Program-made: the position numbers and the translations under genes
Notes under the pieces: model-generated
What the model was told of the DNA's origin: nothing
The model's database searches: none
The model's input: the letters and a program-made list of their open reading frames with translations, nothing else
Shown here: positions 46,954 to 57,636 of the stretch, in pieces
How positions within the stretch are numbered: position 1 is the first letter of the stretch
Layout of the letters: each line of letters begins with the position of its first letter
Assembly (NCBI GenBank): GCA_017354895.1
Contig: CP071496.1
Coordinates: 1,116,001-1,180,000, forward strand
DNA length: 64,000 bases
Origin: Podospora comata
Lineage: Eukaryota > Ascomycota > Sordariomycetes > Sordariales > Podosporaceae
Reading direction: 5' to 3'

Positions 46954-48453
46954 TCACCATTCAGGCAGGCCAGTGCGGCAACAGCAGTCAGTATTTCCAT
47001 TCTTTATGCCATATCCTGTTCATGTCGTCCCCAGACTAACAGTCCATCTACCACAGTCGGCAGTCAGTTTTGGCAGCAGCTATGCCAGGAGCACGGCATC
47101 AGTCAGGACGGCAACCTCGAGGACTTTGCAACCGAGGGCGGCGATCGAAAAGATGTCTTTTATTACCAGAGTGACGATACCCGGTACATCCCAAGAGCTA
47201 TCCTAATCGATCTGGAGCCACGAGTTATCCACGGCATCCAAACAGGCCCATACAGAAACATATACAACCCTGAGAACTTTTACGTGGGCAAGAATGGTGT
47301 AGGGGCCGGAAACAACTGGGGCGATGGGTACCAGACGGGAGAGTTAGTGCATGAGGAGATCATGGAGATGATCGACCGGGAAGCTGACGGCAGTGATTCT
47401 CTCGAGGGCTTCATGATGCTGCATTCGATCGCCGGAGGCACAGGCTCAGGCTTGGGTTCCTTCCTACTTGAAAGGTTAAATGACAGATTCCCCAAGAAGA
47501 TCATCCAGACATACTCCGTATTTCCCGACACGACAAACTCTGGCGACGTGGTGGTACACCCATACAACAGCATGCTCACCATGAGACGCCTCACCCAAAA
47601 TGCCGATTCAGTAGTTGTCCTCGACAACGGAGCTCTCTCCCACATCGCAGCAGACAGACTTCACATGCAAGAGCCCTCCTTCCAACAAACGAACCAGCTG
47701 GTATCGACCGTCATGTCGGCCAGCACCACCACCCTCCGCTACCCAGGTTACATGCACAATGACCTTGTCAGCATCCTCGCCTCTCTCATCCCGACCCCAC
47801 GTTGCCACTTCCTCATGACTTCTTACACACCCTTCACCGGTGATCAAGTCGAGCAGGCCAAGACAGTCCGCAAGACCACCGTTCTGGACGTCATGCGTCG
47901 TCTCTTGCAGCCCAAGAACCGCATGGTATCGACCGTGCCTGGCAAAAAGAGTTGCTACATTTCCATCTTGAACGTCATTCAAGGAGAAGTTGACCCGACA
48001 GACGTCCACAAGAGTTTGCTGCGTATCCGTGAACGTCGTCTTGCCACTTTCATTCCGTGGGGTCCCGCCAGTATTCAAGTGGCTCTGACCAAGAGAAGCC
48101 CATACATCCCCATGGCACACCGTGTCAGCGGTCTAATGCTGGCCAATCACACGAGTATCGCAACTGTAGGTATTCTCAATATGTTGAAACAGATATCTCC
48201 GTATCTAACATTATCACAGCTTTTCAAAAGAATTTACCGCCAATATGATGGCATGAGAAAACGCAATGCCTTCTTGGAGGGCTACAAAAAGACGGCTCCC
48301 TTTGCCGACAACCTCAGCGAGTTCGATGAGGCTCGAGAGGTCGTCACAGATCTCATTGCCGAGTACGAGGCCGCCGAAGACGCCAACTATCTCAACCCCG
48401 ATGTTGGCAACGAAAATCCCGCCTCGGCTGAAGTGGACAAGAGGATGGGTTAA
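46938..48453 (+). CDS. Gamma-tubulin
   Basis: Microtubule-nucleating GTPase of spindle pole bodies (gamma-tubulin complex). Exons 46938-46986, 47057-48165 and 48220-48453 give 463 aa. The N-terminus [26 protein letters not shown] spans intron 1. The tubulin signature GGTGSGLGS is present ([18 protein letters not shown]), as are [20 protein letters not shown] and [20 protein letters not shown], the last across intron 2. The distinct [14 protein letters not shown] and C-terminus ([15 protein letters not shown]) mark gamma rather than alpha or beta. Intron 1 uses donor GTCAGT. Intron 2 is 54 nt, in frame and free of stops; its TCTAAC branch site and CACAG acceptor support removal. Confidence 0.97.
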
Positions 48454-49044
48454 TCAAGGTTCTTTTCACAAGGTGGCGGTTTCCCACAATGTATGAGTGA
48501 TGCATGGATGGCTATGGTTGTGCAATTTTAGGCGCTCAGGGGTTCCATAGGGACAGGGAGCGAGCATGCATCTGTGTAAGTAACGCTCTTGTTCCTGTTT
48601 TGAGATGACTTGAATGAGAGCTACGGATGGAACAATGCTATTACATATTCTCACATCTGAAAGACGTCGCCAAATGACCTTCCTGATGTCAGGTCATCAT
48701 TGTTGCGCTACCTAACACCATGTCACGAGTGACCGTTCGTATGGCTGGCAGACTCTGCGAACGCGGACAATGAGGCTGACACTGAGTGTTTGGCTATTAT
48801 AAACACCCTTCAGTTCTCGGCTTTTCCTACCTGTGGAATGGCAAGTCAACTCGACCAGCAAATACCAGCGGGCCACGAGTACTCGTCAAGTTGAATACCG
48901 GGAGCACTGGTCCCACGGATATACCCCTTCTCATCACCCACCTTAATATACCAATCCTATTCTTACGACGACCGCTTTCCTTCGCGATTTCGCACTTACG
49001 CTTTCCATCCGCGTCCCGCCCATGGTTATCAATCACAGCTCGAC
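48454..49044. other. Spacer between gamma-tubulin and the orphan tandem family
   Basis: 3' flank of gamma-tubulin and probable promoter of orphan gene A, with a possible TATA-like TATTATAAAC at about 48795. No gene recognised. Confidence 0.45.
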
Positions 49045-50482
49045 ATGTACCCTCTGACTGCTGCACCATGCTTCTATCACCAAGCTGTGCTCTTATATCC
49101 CATTGGACCGCAGTATCCTTATTACCATTCGCCACCATACAGCCCGACCCCTTTGTCTGCTTTTCACTCACCATCAACTAGCTACAACATCCCCTTTCCG
49201 CCGAGTCCGCTTTCTAGCTGTTATTCAGCATCGACAGAAAATTTCCGTCCACCCTTTTCGCCGAGTCCCATTTCTGACTACCATTCTCACGGCCGACCCT
49301 CCCGGGCGGGGCTTACACAGCGGTTCCTGCAAGCACCGCAACCAAACCATGCTTTATCAAGAATAACGTCGCTGAGAAGACAAGCATCCACGAGCTCAAG
49401 ATGGGGGACATCAACACCAGGCACGGCACCACAACTAGCACACCCCAGAGCACGCCATGCAGTCCCCCTCCTCGGGATGAGCGAAGAGGGCATCGAGAAT
49501 CATTGGAATTGGTGGTTGAAGAAATCAACGACGAATGATGTCTCAGAAACCCCGGACGGGAGATATGGCTCGCCTCTAAGCCAACAGAGATCAAGCGTTG
49601 GCAGTGTGGATACAATCTCGCAGACAACATGCGTCACGAGCCCAAGCCCACACGAACTCCCCCAAACGCCTGCGTCAAGCACCAAAGGCTATCCACAAAA
49701 GGCGATACCAAGAAGGAAACCAGTCCCGCCCCCAGTCTCAAAGGTCAGCCCAGCACAGCCAAAGATTATACGAATGAAACCAGTCCCTCCACTGATGCCA
49801 AAGGCCAAGCCAGCACAGCCAAAGATCAAAATCGAAAAACCTCTCTGTTTTTACAGCAACGAGAAGGGCAATTTTCTTAGGAGGTATATCCACTATCTGG
49901 AGGGTATACACGGCCGGGCTTTCTTCAGAGTGGTGGAGGATGACGAAACAGCTATGTGGCTGGCAGCTGATTTTGCGCTTAACAAGTCAACGCAATGGCA
50001 AAGCTGGGAAAACTGAGGGAAATGCCTGTGGAAGAGGTGTTGGGGTACGTTCAACGCATATACCCAGGTGAGGTTGTAGAGTCAAATAGATCTTAAGATT
50101 CGGGGTTGAAACGCAGGAGACGAGATAATTTAGGTCTCCGGTGTATGGGCTGGCTGTGTATCGGGTGCCGTATCGGGTTGGTGATAATGGGTATTATCAG
50201 GGTTACCTATATGGACTCGGCAAGCTCAAATTAGTCAGGTTACTACCATTGAAGGGTAGGTGTTAGTGTTGTGGGCTTGTTACTGATACGCTTGTGCTTT
50301 TTAATTTTTCACACAGAACAGGCAAAGATGGATGGAATTTGAAGTCATTGGGGGTCTGTTTGAAGTTTCATAATCGCGGTTGGAGGGCTGACAGTCCGGT
50401 ACTTGCTGGCAAAAATTGTATATCTGGGATATCGAGCACGTTCATAGATATCGTTTACAGAGATTGCCTTGGTAAAGAATAG
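49045..50482 (+). CDS. Orphan gene A of a tandem family (low-complexity N-terminus, conserved C-terminal blocks)
   Basis: Unrecognised protein. The uninterrupted first frame (49045-50016, 323 aa) starts MYPLTAAPCFYHQ and is rich in Pro, Ser and Tyr. It contains a roughly 22-residue repeat (KPVPPPVSKVSPAQPKI; KPVPPLMPKAKPAQPKI) and a block RYIHYLEGIHGRAFF...VVEDDETAMWLA. The product probably continues in spliced exons. One carries LREMPVEEVLG, ending 50044 before donor GTACGT. The next starts 50134 after TTTAG: SPVYGLAVYRVPYRVGDNGY. The last, after CACAG at 50316, ends at 50482 with DIVYRDCLGKE. The intron before the MPVEEV block is not resolved. The LEGI, VVE and MPV blocks recur in the neighbouring copy B, supporting coding and homology. 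No signal peptide or known domain. Confidence 0.5.
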
Positions 50483-51344
50483 AATATGATGCAATTACAC
50501 CTCAATCTGTTACTCTTTCACGTTTAGCAATTGTGACTTGCTAAACAGCCCGGTCAAACTCCCACGCCCCGATAGAATAGTTGATATTGCTGGTTGGTAA
50601 AACCTGTAACAATTATCAGCTTACACCTTTTTAAGTAGAATAGACCTGTTGGTGACTCTTTCAGGCGTATTAAATAATTTTCGACGCCTATTTGGTGTCC
50701 TTAAAAGCGACTTGACTATTTTCTAAGGCGTAGTTCAGCATCAAAGCCTTTGTTAATTTACGGTACTTTATGTTGTCATTTATTTGTCTAGAACGTGGCT
50801 CCCAAGGGTGTCCTGCTCTGAAATGAAGAGCTCCATGGCTGCATGTCTTTGGTGTTGACCAGAGCCTCAAAGGAGTCAATGCATATCACATGAATACCCG
50901 ATAACAGGTACGGAGGGAAGATGCTCAAACTCAAAGAGACATCATCTCATGTATTTCCAGCCTCATTTCTGGTGACTAACAACAGCACAGCCGACACCAA
51001 ATCGCCTCACGTAGTCGGACCACTTTACCGCTCGAAACAGGGTGTGCAGGGAGGTCGTTCACATGGCTGACAACCTTTTGGGGGGCAATACATGATGCCG
51101 GCCTTTGACGACTATAAGATACGCTTCTCCCTCGTGCTTTCCCTCCTCTCTGGAGAAACCAAACCCTGTGCACGACAGTTCCTGCCTTTCAGGGAGCAGC
51201 TGAGCATAAAAACATAATTGTTCCTTTACCTCATCATAAATTTGTCCGAGAAATGGGATAATATTCAAAATCGGGCTCACAGAGTCATGCTCTCACCTGG
51301 CATTATAAAGGACAAGCATCCACCACGGTTAAGAGAGTGGACAA
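50483..51344. other. Spacer with family-associated upstream repeat
   Basis: Between orphan genes A and B. An A/T-rich part (50580-50790) is followed by a segment (about 50955-51080) that is similar to one upstream of copy C. No gene recognised. Confidence 0.5.
50955..51080 (+). repeat. Diverged direct repeat, copy 1 (upstream of B)
   Basis: Shares words such as CCAGCCTCATTTCTGGT, AGCACAGCCGACACCAA and TCACATGGCTGACA, in the same order, with 53040-53155 upstream of copy C. It is the non-coding footprint of a tandem duplication of about 2.1 kb period. Confidence 0.6.
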
Positions 51345-52631
51345 TGATCGACGATTTCTACAATCAGTCAAGCACACAGTTGATCCCGCAAACCCCTCCT
51401 CACAGGCGTAGTCACCATTCGGACACCTTCTATATCGTCTGGCATCTCTAGTAAGACAGCTAAGCAGGCGTCTCGCCAAGCCTCAAGAGAGTCAAACAAC
51501 ACACGCAGCACTGCCAGCAACTACAGCAGAACTGCTTCCCCGTACCCGGGATATGCTCAACAGCATTGACCTCGTCCTCACAGCTCCAACCCCTATCCGA
51601 GATCTGCTCGTCATCATCAGCCATCACCCCTGACTGTTTCCCTTGTTAGTACTTCATACTCGCCCCTCGACTTCGATATCTCACCCGTTTCTCCCTATGC
51701 TCAAAGTTACCCGTCCGTTCCGAGCTCTCCAACCAGCAGACACTTGCCATCAACAGGGTAGATTTACCAGAAGGGTCAGGAGAGACAAAGAAACCCATAC
51801 AACTATGTGCCTGTGCTGGGTCAACCAGTGCCAAGGAAGCCAACGGGGTCAACATCGCCGCCAACTATAATTGTGACACTTCCCGACAACCAAATCCCAC
51901 CACAAAGTCATCCTTTGACGGACAACAACCGAGATATCAATGCCATGAATTCCCATTTGAACCGCTTAGCTCGCGATGAAACATTGGCGGATCCTATCGA
52001 GAGGTACGGTACGGCGGTCAGGCACGAAAGGTCAATTTTCAACAGTTCAAATTTGTCCCCAGCTCCAATGCCTGCGTTGGAAGCTAGATACGACCCAAAA
52101 GATTGGACATACTGGAAGCCAGATGGGCAGATCGTAGAGTTTGGAAAGTCTCTACTTATCTCCTGCTAAGAGAGAAGTCTCTTCCTCCTAACTAGATATA
52201 CGAGCGACCTCGAAGGAATACAGGGGATTGTTGGGGTTGCAGTGGTGGAGAATGATGTATTGGCATGGCAGCTTCAAACATTTTCAGGTGTTTTCCCGAA
52301 ACGGTGAATAGTCTTGAATACAAGCACATGCCCGTCGGAGAGGTTCTCAAAATACGCCGGCCACACCCACCCAGCAAGATATCTAGGGCCTATTCCAGGT
52401 ACTCAAATACCACCTGAACGCGAATTCCATCGAACAAACCCAGAAACATGCCTACTGCACGCAAAGATGGGCGTCCTAAACGCAAACCTCTATCTTCCAC
52501 CTCTGGGTTTTCGTCGGCTACGTATGGAAACCCATATAGAAGTGACACTTGCGGGTCTTAATCTCTACGATGATCTGGCCGGGTCAGAAGCTAAGCTACA
52601 TTGGGTGGAATTGGAGTGGCAGATTTCATAG
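51345..52631 (+). pseudogene. Orphan family copy B, disrupted
   Basis: One plus-strand register from about 51417 to 52169 is coherent: SSKTAKQASRQASRESN, PYPGYAQQH, then VSPYAQSYPSVPSSPTSRH, NPYNYVPVLGQPVPRKPTG and YDPKDWTYWKPDGQIVEFG. It is cut by TGA (after YAQQH, 51567-51569) and TAG (after LPSTG, about 51759-51761). After TAA at 52167 the same register resumes with TSDLEGIQGIVGVAVVEND, matching the LEGI...VVE block of gene A. Further on, MPVGEVL (52328, in another frame, as in gene A) and a tail MGVLNANLYLPPLGFRRL to 52631 follow. The TAA could lie in an intron with an odd GTCTCT donor and a good CTAAC...TAG end. The two earlier stops have no plausible intron. Confidence 0.5.
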
Positions 52632-53332
52632 ACAATATCTTTAATGTTAGAATGTTATATATTCACGACCCTAGAAGTTAGACAGTGATGGCCACCTCAT
52701 CAATGTCTCCAGGAGGCTAAATAACACTGGTCAAGCTCGAATATGCAGGATATATATTTTTAGTTCCACTCAAATTTAGAGAATTCTTTTGAGATGTTTC
52801 ACAACCCCTTAATGAGGTGCCTTATGATTTTCACTACTCACCCCTAGCACACCACGACTGTCCTTCATGGTAGCCTCACAGTAGGGCTTGTGATATTGAC
52901 CAAGACATCTAACATCACCCGACAGTCATTTAAGAGGCTAGGGCAATAACGTGACATGTAGTCCATCATACATGTTGATAGGAATAAATTGCTAAGCTCG
53001 AACGGAAGATATTTAAGATTTACAGGCACCATCCTATATACCTCCAGCCTGATATCTGGTCACAGTACACAGCACAGCTGACGTCAAGGAGCTCACGCAG
53101 TTGAATCACATTCACACATTCGAAAGTGTTTGCAGGTCACTGCTCATATGGCTCACATGAACATTAGGTTCAGATCAGCAACCATATCTGATCTTCGCCA
53201 CGCCTATGAGGATATCAGTACTCAGCTTCCCTTCCCGGCTTTCCCTTGTTGTTGGGAAATACGAGACAACTATCCCCTGTTTTTTGTGTTGTCTAGGAGC
53301 AGACACACCGCACTGCCGATAGCTCGAAGAGA
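52632..53332. other. Spacer between copies B and C
   Basis: Contains an A/T-rich part and the second diverged direct repeat (about 53040-53155). No gene. Confidence 0.5.
53040..53155 (+). repeat. Diverged direct repeat, copy 2 (upstream of C)
   Basis: Counterpart of 50955-51080: CCAGCCTGATATCTGGT, AGCACAGCTGACGTCAA, GCTCATATGGCTCACA in the same order and orientation. Confidence 0.6.
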
Positions 53333-54263
53333 ATGAATAAGAAAAGAAAAAGAGGCTGGTTGTCCAAGTTTACTGGCAAGGACAAGACCCAGCCGGTTAG
53401 CAACACAGGCCATGGGCCATGCTACAACAGGCAGGGTACCCATATCCCCTCAAGGAAAGAAGATAACAAAACCTATATTCCCGAACACATCGCCAAAAGC
53501 TCAAATGGCCATTCAAGCAGGACTGTCACTCCTGCTCATAGCCACACCCAGCAACACCAACGCTCGGCTCACGATCAACAGACAACCAGGCCTGGCACCG
53601 CAACCACGCAAGCATCAACACTTGTGCACTCTTCAAGTACGTCGACAATTCCAAAGAGAAAGCCGGTATCAACGTCTCTGAAATATCCAAATATGTCGAC
53701 AATTTCAAATAGAAAGCCAGCGGGAGCAAACCCAGTACCAAATGTCTCGGCAACATACACATCAAGCCACAGTAAACCAGAGTCCACATCGAAACCATCT
53801 TCATCCACAGCCTCAAGCTGGACCGAATTCGACCGCACGTCCCACTCCTCCAAAAGTGTCAAACTCCCCAACAAGAAAGCTGGTCCCACTGTCTATCATT
53901 ATCTTGGCCGCGAACACCTCCCCTTACCACCTCACCACAAACTCCCAGCCCGCATCTCGAATGTAGAGATAATCAACTGGTGACCAATTCACAACACCTC
54001 TCCGCCTGCGCCTCACCAACACCCGATAGAGTTCAGGGCGATTGAGATCGTAGATAATCCCGATACCTACCCAGAATCTGGTTTACGGCTGGCGGGGGTT
54101 GAGAATGCACCGGATTGGCAGCCGTAGTTACGGATGGGATTGGTTTGGGCCTTGGAAGTATAAAGATGGAGAGTTTTATCGGCCAGGGTATTCTTTGATG
54201 GATGTTGAGCCTGACGAAAGGTGCAAGACGGTTTGGTTGTGTTATCGTGAGTGTGAAGACTGA
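53333..54263 (+). pseudogene. Orphan family copy C, Ser/Thr-rich, probably truncated by a stop
   Basis: Frame from 53333 encodes 216 aa: MNKKRKRGWLSKFTGKDKTQ, a Ser/Thr/His-rich middle with IPKRKPVSTSLKYPNMST and ISNRKPAGANPVPN, then YHYLGREHLPLPPHHKLPA and a TGA at 53981. The same register continues past the TGA as HQHPIEFRAIEIVDNPDTYP and LRLAGVENAPDWQP to 54116. A further frame reads YGWDWFGPWKYKDGEFYRPG and stops at 54263. That last block resembles the VPYRVGDNGYYQGYLYGL block of gene A, and VENAPDW resembles VVENDVLAW of B. So the ancestral protein was longer. The 216-aa version could still be expressed; hence pseudogene status is uncertain. Confidence 0.45.
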
Positions 54264-55678
54264 GATGTGAGGAGCTGAGATGGGTTGGGGAGATATGCAG
54301 TGGTGGGAGAGGAGGTTGCATGGCTTTCGCCAGTATCTTAATAGAGGTGGGAGCTACTCCGTATATTCTGAAAGCTCTCTTGAGGATTTCGGATCCAGTA
54401 TAAGCCTTGTAACTAGACTTTTCCGTATGTTTCGTTTTGTCATTGGAGTGAGACTGTTGCGGGTTGACATTGTCTGAGAGCAAATCAGTGTCAGACCTCG
54501 AGCACACGTTCATGACATGCAGCAGATGACCGGTCTTGCCAGATATTCTGTGCATTGTCGATCGAGAGGAAAGTCAGAGCTGGAACCGCTGGTGTTTCTC
54601 AGCCATGCTGTGGCACATCCGACACAAACAAGGCCGGGTGGGCCTGGTAGCTCGATACACAGACTCGGTGAGCACAAAGATGTTTATGTTTGTGTGGCGG
54701 TAGCATCTGATATCCAGAAACATCAAGCAAACCGTTTCAAAGAGAGATGTGATGGCAGATGCGGCTTATAAGCTTGGCAGAGAAGCTGGCGCTGCAGCTT
54801 CTCTTTGGCGGTGATGGTTCTGGCCTTGGGCGATCGGTTGAATTGGGTTTTACGAGTGATGACAGACCCACTCGGACCCCCCTGCAAGGCCGAGGCCACC
54901 TGCCGGGGAGATTGGCCAATCAGGAGATGATGGTTCTGACCCCCCTGTCAAACCCCCCTGATAACACGAGTGTCGAGCTCGTTGCCGATTGGTTCAGATC
55001 AAAATGCACGGCCGGCCGGGCCCGACGCGATCCAACCACCTGCACTTCCCGAAGCGTGAACACCACAGCACGACCACTTGCTCAGTCAACATTTTGATAT
55101 TTCGCTTTTGGCGACAACCCACAGCAGCAACATGCAGCAGAACGCATTCCAGCCGGCCGACCACAACGACCCGCGCCATGCTGTGAGCACTGGCAGTTGA
55201 AAGGCTGGTTGAGGCCTGGATGGTGGGAACAACATCGATGTGGCGTCCCCAGCTCCCCATGTCGGCTTATAATTAAAGAGACTAGCGCCGTGCCATCCCC
55301 CCTCCCCATGCCCCTTCTGGGAGCATCGCATCGCCCACATCCCTTCCATCCTCCTCCCTCGCCGCCTGTGATTCCACTCCTGATTCCCACAACCTCACAC
55401 ACTCGCTTGTTTTTTTCGGTTGCTCTGGTGCCGCTCCCCCGTTCATCGCAAGTATTTGACTCCATTCCCCAGACCGTATCCATTCGTTACTCCGGATTCC
55501 TCCCCAGTCAGTCGTTCATTCACCATCTCATCCTGGTATAATCCCAGCCTTCCAGAGTTGTATGATACCACCCTCTCGTTCAAAACCACATAAAAAAAAC
55601 TCTCATCCCGTCCGACCGCTATTCCTCTTCGCGACGCGCTCGATTCTCCATCGTAATCCACCATAATCAATCGCCAAA
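54264..55678. other. Spacer before the CFEM-like gene
   Basis: 1.4 kb with no credible gene. The right half (55200-55670) is C/T-rich and is probably the promoter and leader of the next gene. Confidence 0.5.
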
Positions 55679-56315
55679 ATGAAGTCCTTCTTCCTCCCCG
55701 TCGCCGTCCTCGTCTCGGCCGCCATGGCCCAGACCACCAGCGTCTGTGGTGCCGACTACATAGTCGAGGCCTGCCTCGGCTCCGAGAAGGCGAAGCTCGC
55801 CGCCTGCGGCCAGAGTGACTACGACTGCTCATGCGCCGCCTGGCAAGCTATCCTCACGTAAGTTTCGCTGTGTCACCCGCCATCTTGGTGATATTCTAGA
55901 CAGTATCTAACCTCCTTGCGCGCGTACAGCTGCTACAACAACTGCCCCAACGACTCTCGTCTCCGTAAGTTCTCAACCCGCCCACCTTGCCTCGAACGCG
56001 TAATCTCTGTATTCATACTGACTCTCCGTATCAGACTCTGACGTCGGCCAAAAGGACATCTTCTGCGGCTTCGCCTCCCAGTTCCCTTCCAAGGCCACCA
56101 CTGCCCCTTCCGCCTCCAAAACCAACAACGTCACCCCGACCCCGACCCCACATCAGAACAAGGTTGAGGATGACGCGAGCAACACTGACGACGAGTCCGG
56201 CACCTCCACCTCCACCAGCTCCCCAGCCACCAACACCAACAGCGCTGCGTATCTCGCCCTGAACGCTGGCGGTGTCCTCGCCGCCGTCGCCGGTGTTGTT
56301 GCTGTCGTGCTCTAA
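55679..56315 (+). CDS. Small secreted, GPI-anchored 8-cysteine protein (CFEM-like)
   Basis: Exons 55679-55857, 55930-55964 (35 nt) and 56035-56315 give 164 aa. A signal peptide MKSFFLPVAVLVSAAMAQ is followed by eight cysteines spaced C-x8-C-x10-C-x6-C-x-C-x8-C-x3-C-x16-C. The central SDYDCSC resembles the Asp-Cys-x-Cys core of CFEM domains, in which Asp helps bind haem iron; the first spacing is longer than the usual x3. A Ser/Thr/Asn-rich stalk leads to a hydrophobic C-terminal tail (LNAGGVLAAVAGVVAVVL) after Asn/Ser, a GPI attachment signal. Thus a cell-wall or plasma-membrane surface protein is expected. CFEM members act in iron uptake, adhesion or wall integrity; which applies here is unknown. 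Confidence 0.85.
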
Positions 56316-56938
56316 GCGAGAGGGAAAGGTTGGCAAGCTATTTGCCGGGTGTTGTGTGGTTCTTTTTGGGGAAAGCCTTCTTTGGAAAAGTGGAATCTTT
56401 GATCCGAGCTTCTTTTGGATAATCATCTGGCTTGGATTACGCAAAAGTTGAGACTGGCATTTATTTGCGATTTTCAGCTTTGGTTCTGACCGCCTCTTTG
56501 TGAGGGTCAGGTTCCCATTTTTCTTCCTTCTGGATTCAAGTAATGCTTAATATTTTGTGTGGTGTTAGCGTTAATGGCTTTGAAGATAGTAATGAACTTG
56601 GGTTGTTATGTCGATCGAAGATTTGGTTCTTGTTTGCTGAGCGATGTTTTCATCATCGGATGGATGATGAGCTGTTCACTGACATTGATTCTTGCAGTTG
56701 GGGAGAGAAAGACAGGTTTGCCCCGGTGATGGAGTTTGTCAGTTCCACCTGAGCCGAGCCATTGGAACAACTTTAAGGTAAGATCAGATGAAACAAGCTG
56801 TCACTGACAAGTCAAGGAGTAACAACAAGCCATTTTAAAATGTTGGTGAAAGACAGAACTAACACTGACAACTATCAAGGCTAACTTTTCCTGCCCAAAT
56901 CCAATCTCAGACCAACCACCCCAACCCCAACCTCACAT
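56316..56938. other. Convergent spacer
   Basis: 3' flanks of the CFEM-like gene and of the following minus-strand gene. Nothing recognised. Confidence 0.5.
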
Positions 56939-57636
56939 CTAAGCACTCTCCTCACTCCCCAACTGCGAAAACCCCTTCCTCCCCTCCGACTCCTTCCACC
57001 CCTTCGCCACTCCGCCTCCAGCCGCGCTCACCCCCGCCAGCTTCCTAAACGCCGACCGTCCCGGGTCATCCTCACTCCCGGGCTCAGGCAACGGGCCCTC
57101 CACCGTCCCGCTCCCCTCAAACCCACCCTCTGTCAGATTCTTCCCGTGCGGCTTCCCGCACCTCTCGGCACCGGTATGAATCAAATTCTCGACATAAGTC
57201 GGTGCCTTGGCCCCCTGCCCCTCGGGATTGCTCACAGTCTTTGACGACTCCGTCTTGGTCGACTTGGAGGGCATCCCCTTTTGTCCGCGCTCCGACTGGG
57301 ACGGTTTGGACATTTGGGCTGATTCCAAGGAGGCGGAATTGCTAGAGGGGCGGCCGGTGGTGCCGGAGAGGGAGGATTCGTACTCGGATTGGGAGGCTGG
57401 CTGGCCGGGGGAGGAGCCGGAGGAGGTGGGGTTTTCGGAGAAGGCGCCGCCGTGGCGGCGGGATTCGGCGGCTGGGGAGGAGGGGTTGACGGGGCCGGCT
57501 GATTCTTGGGTTATGGGGGCTGAGGAGCCGAGGGTGGCCTTGGGGGTGTTGTTAGGGGGGTGATTGTGTTTGGGGGAAGAAGAGGGGGGAAGGGACGTGC
57601 CTTAGTGCCGGCGCTTGGTGCTTTGTTGGGGGACAT
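56939..57636 (-). CDS. Low-complexity conserved-looking hypothetical protein with GC-AG intron
   Basis: Two exons, 57636-57601 and 57538-56939, give 211 aa starting MSPNKAPSAGTK. The intron (57600-57539, 62 nt) would begin with GC (AAG|GCACGT) and end CCCCCAAG, with a CCCTAAC branch site; only this choice keeps phase 0. No in-frame GT donor is available. The protein is Ser/Gly/Pro/Glu-rich and disordered (SPAAESRRHGGAFSENPTSS). It contains an ordered-looking stretch TYVENLIHTGAERCGKPHGK and ends FSQLGSEESA. No known domain, signal peptide or membrane segment. Strong third-position C bias over the whole of exon 2 supports coding. Confidence 0.72.
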
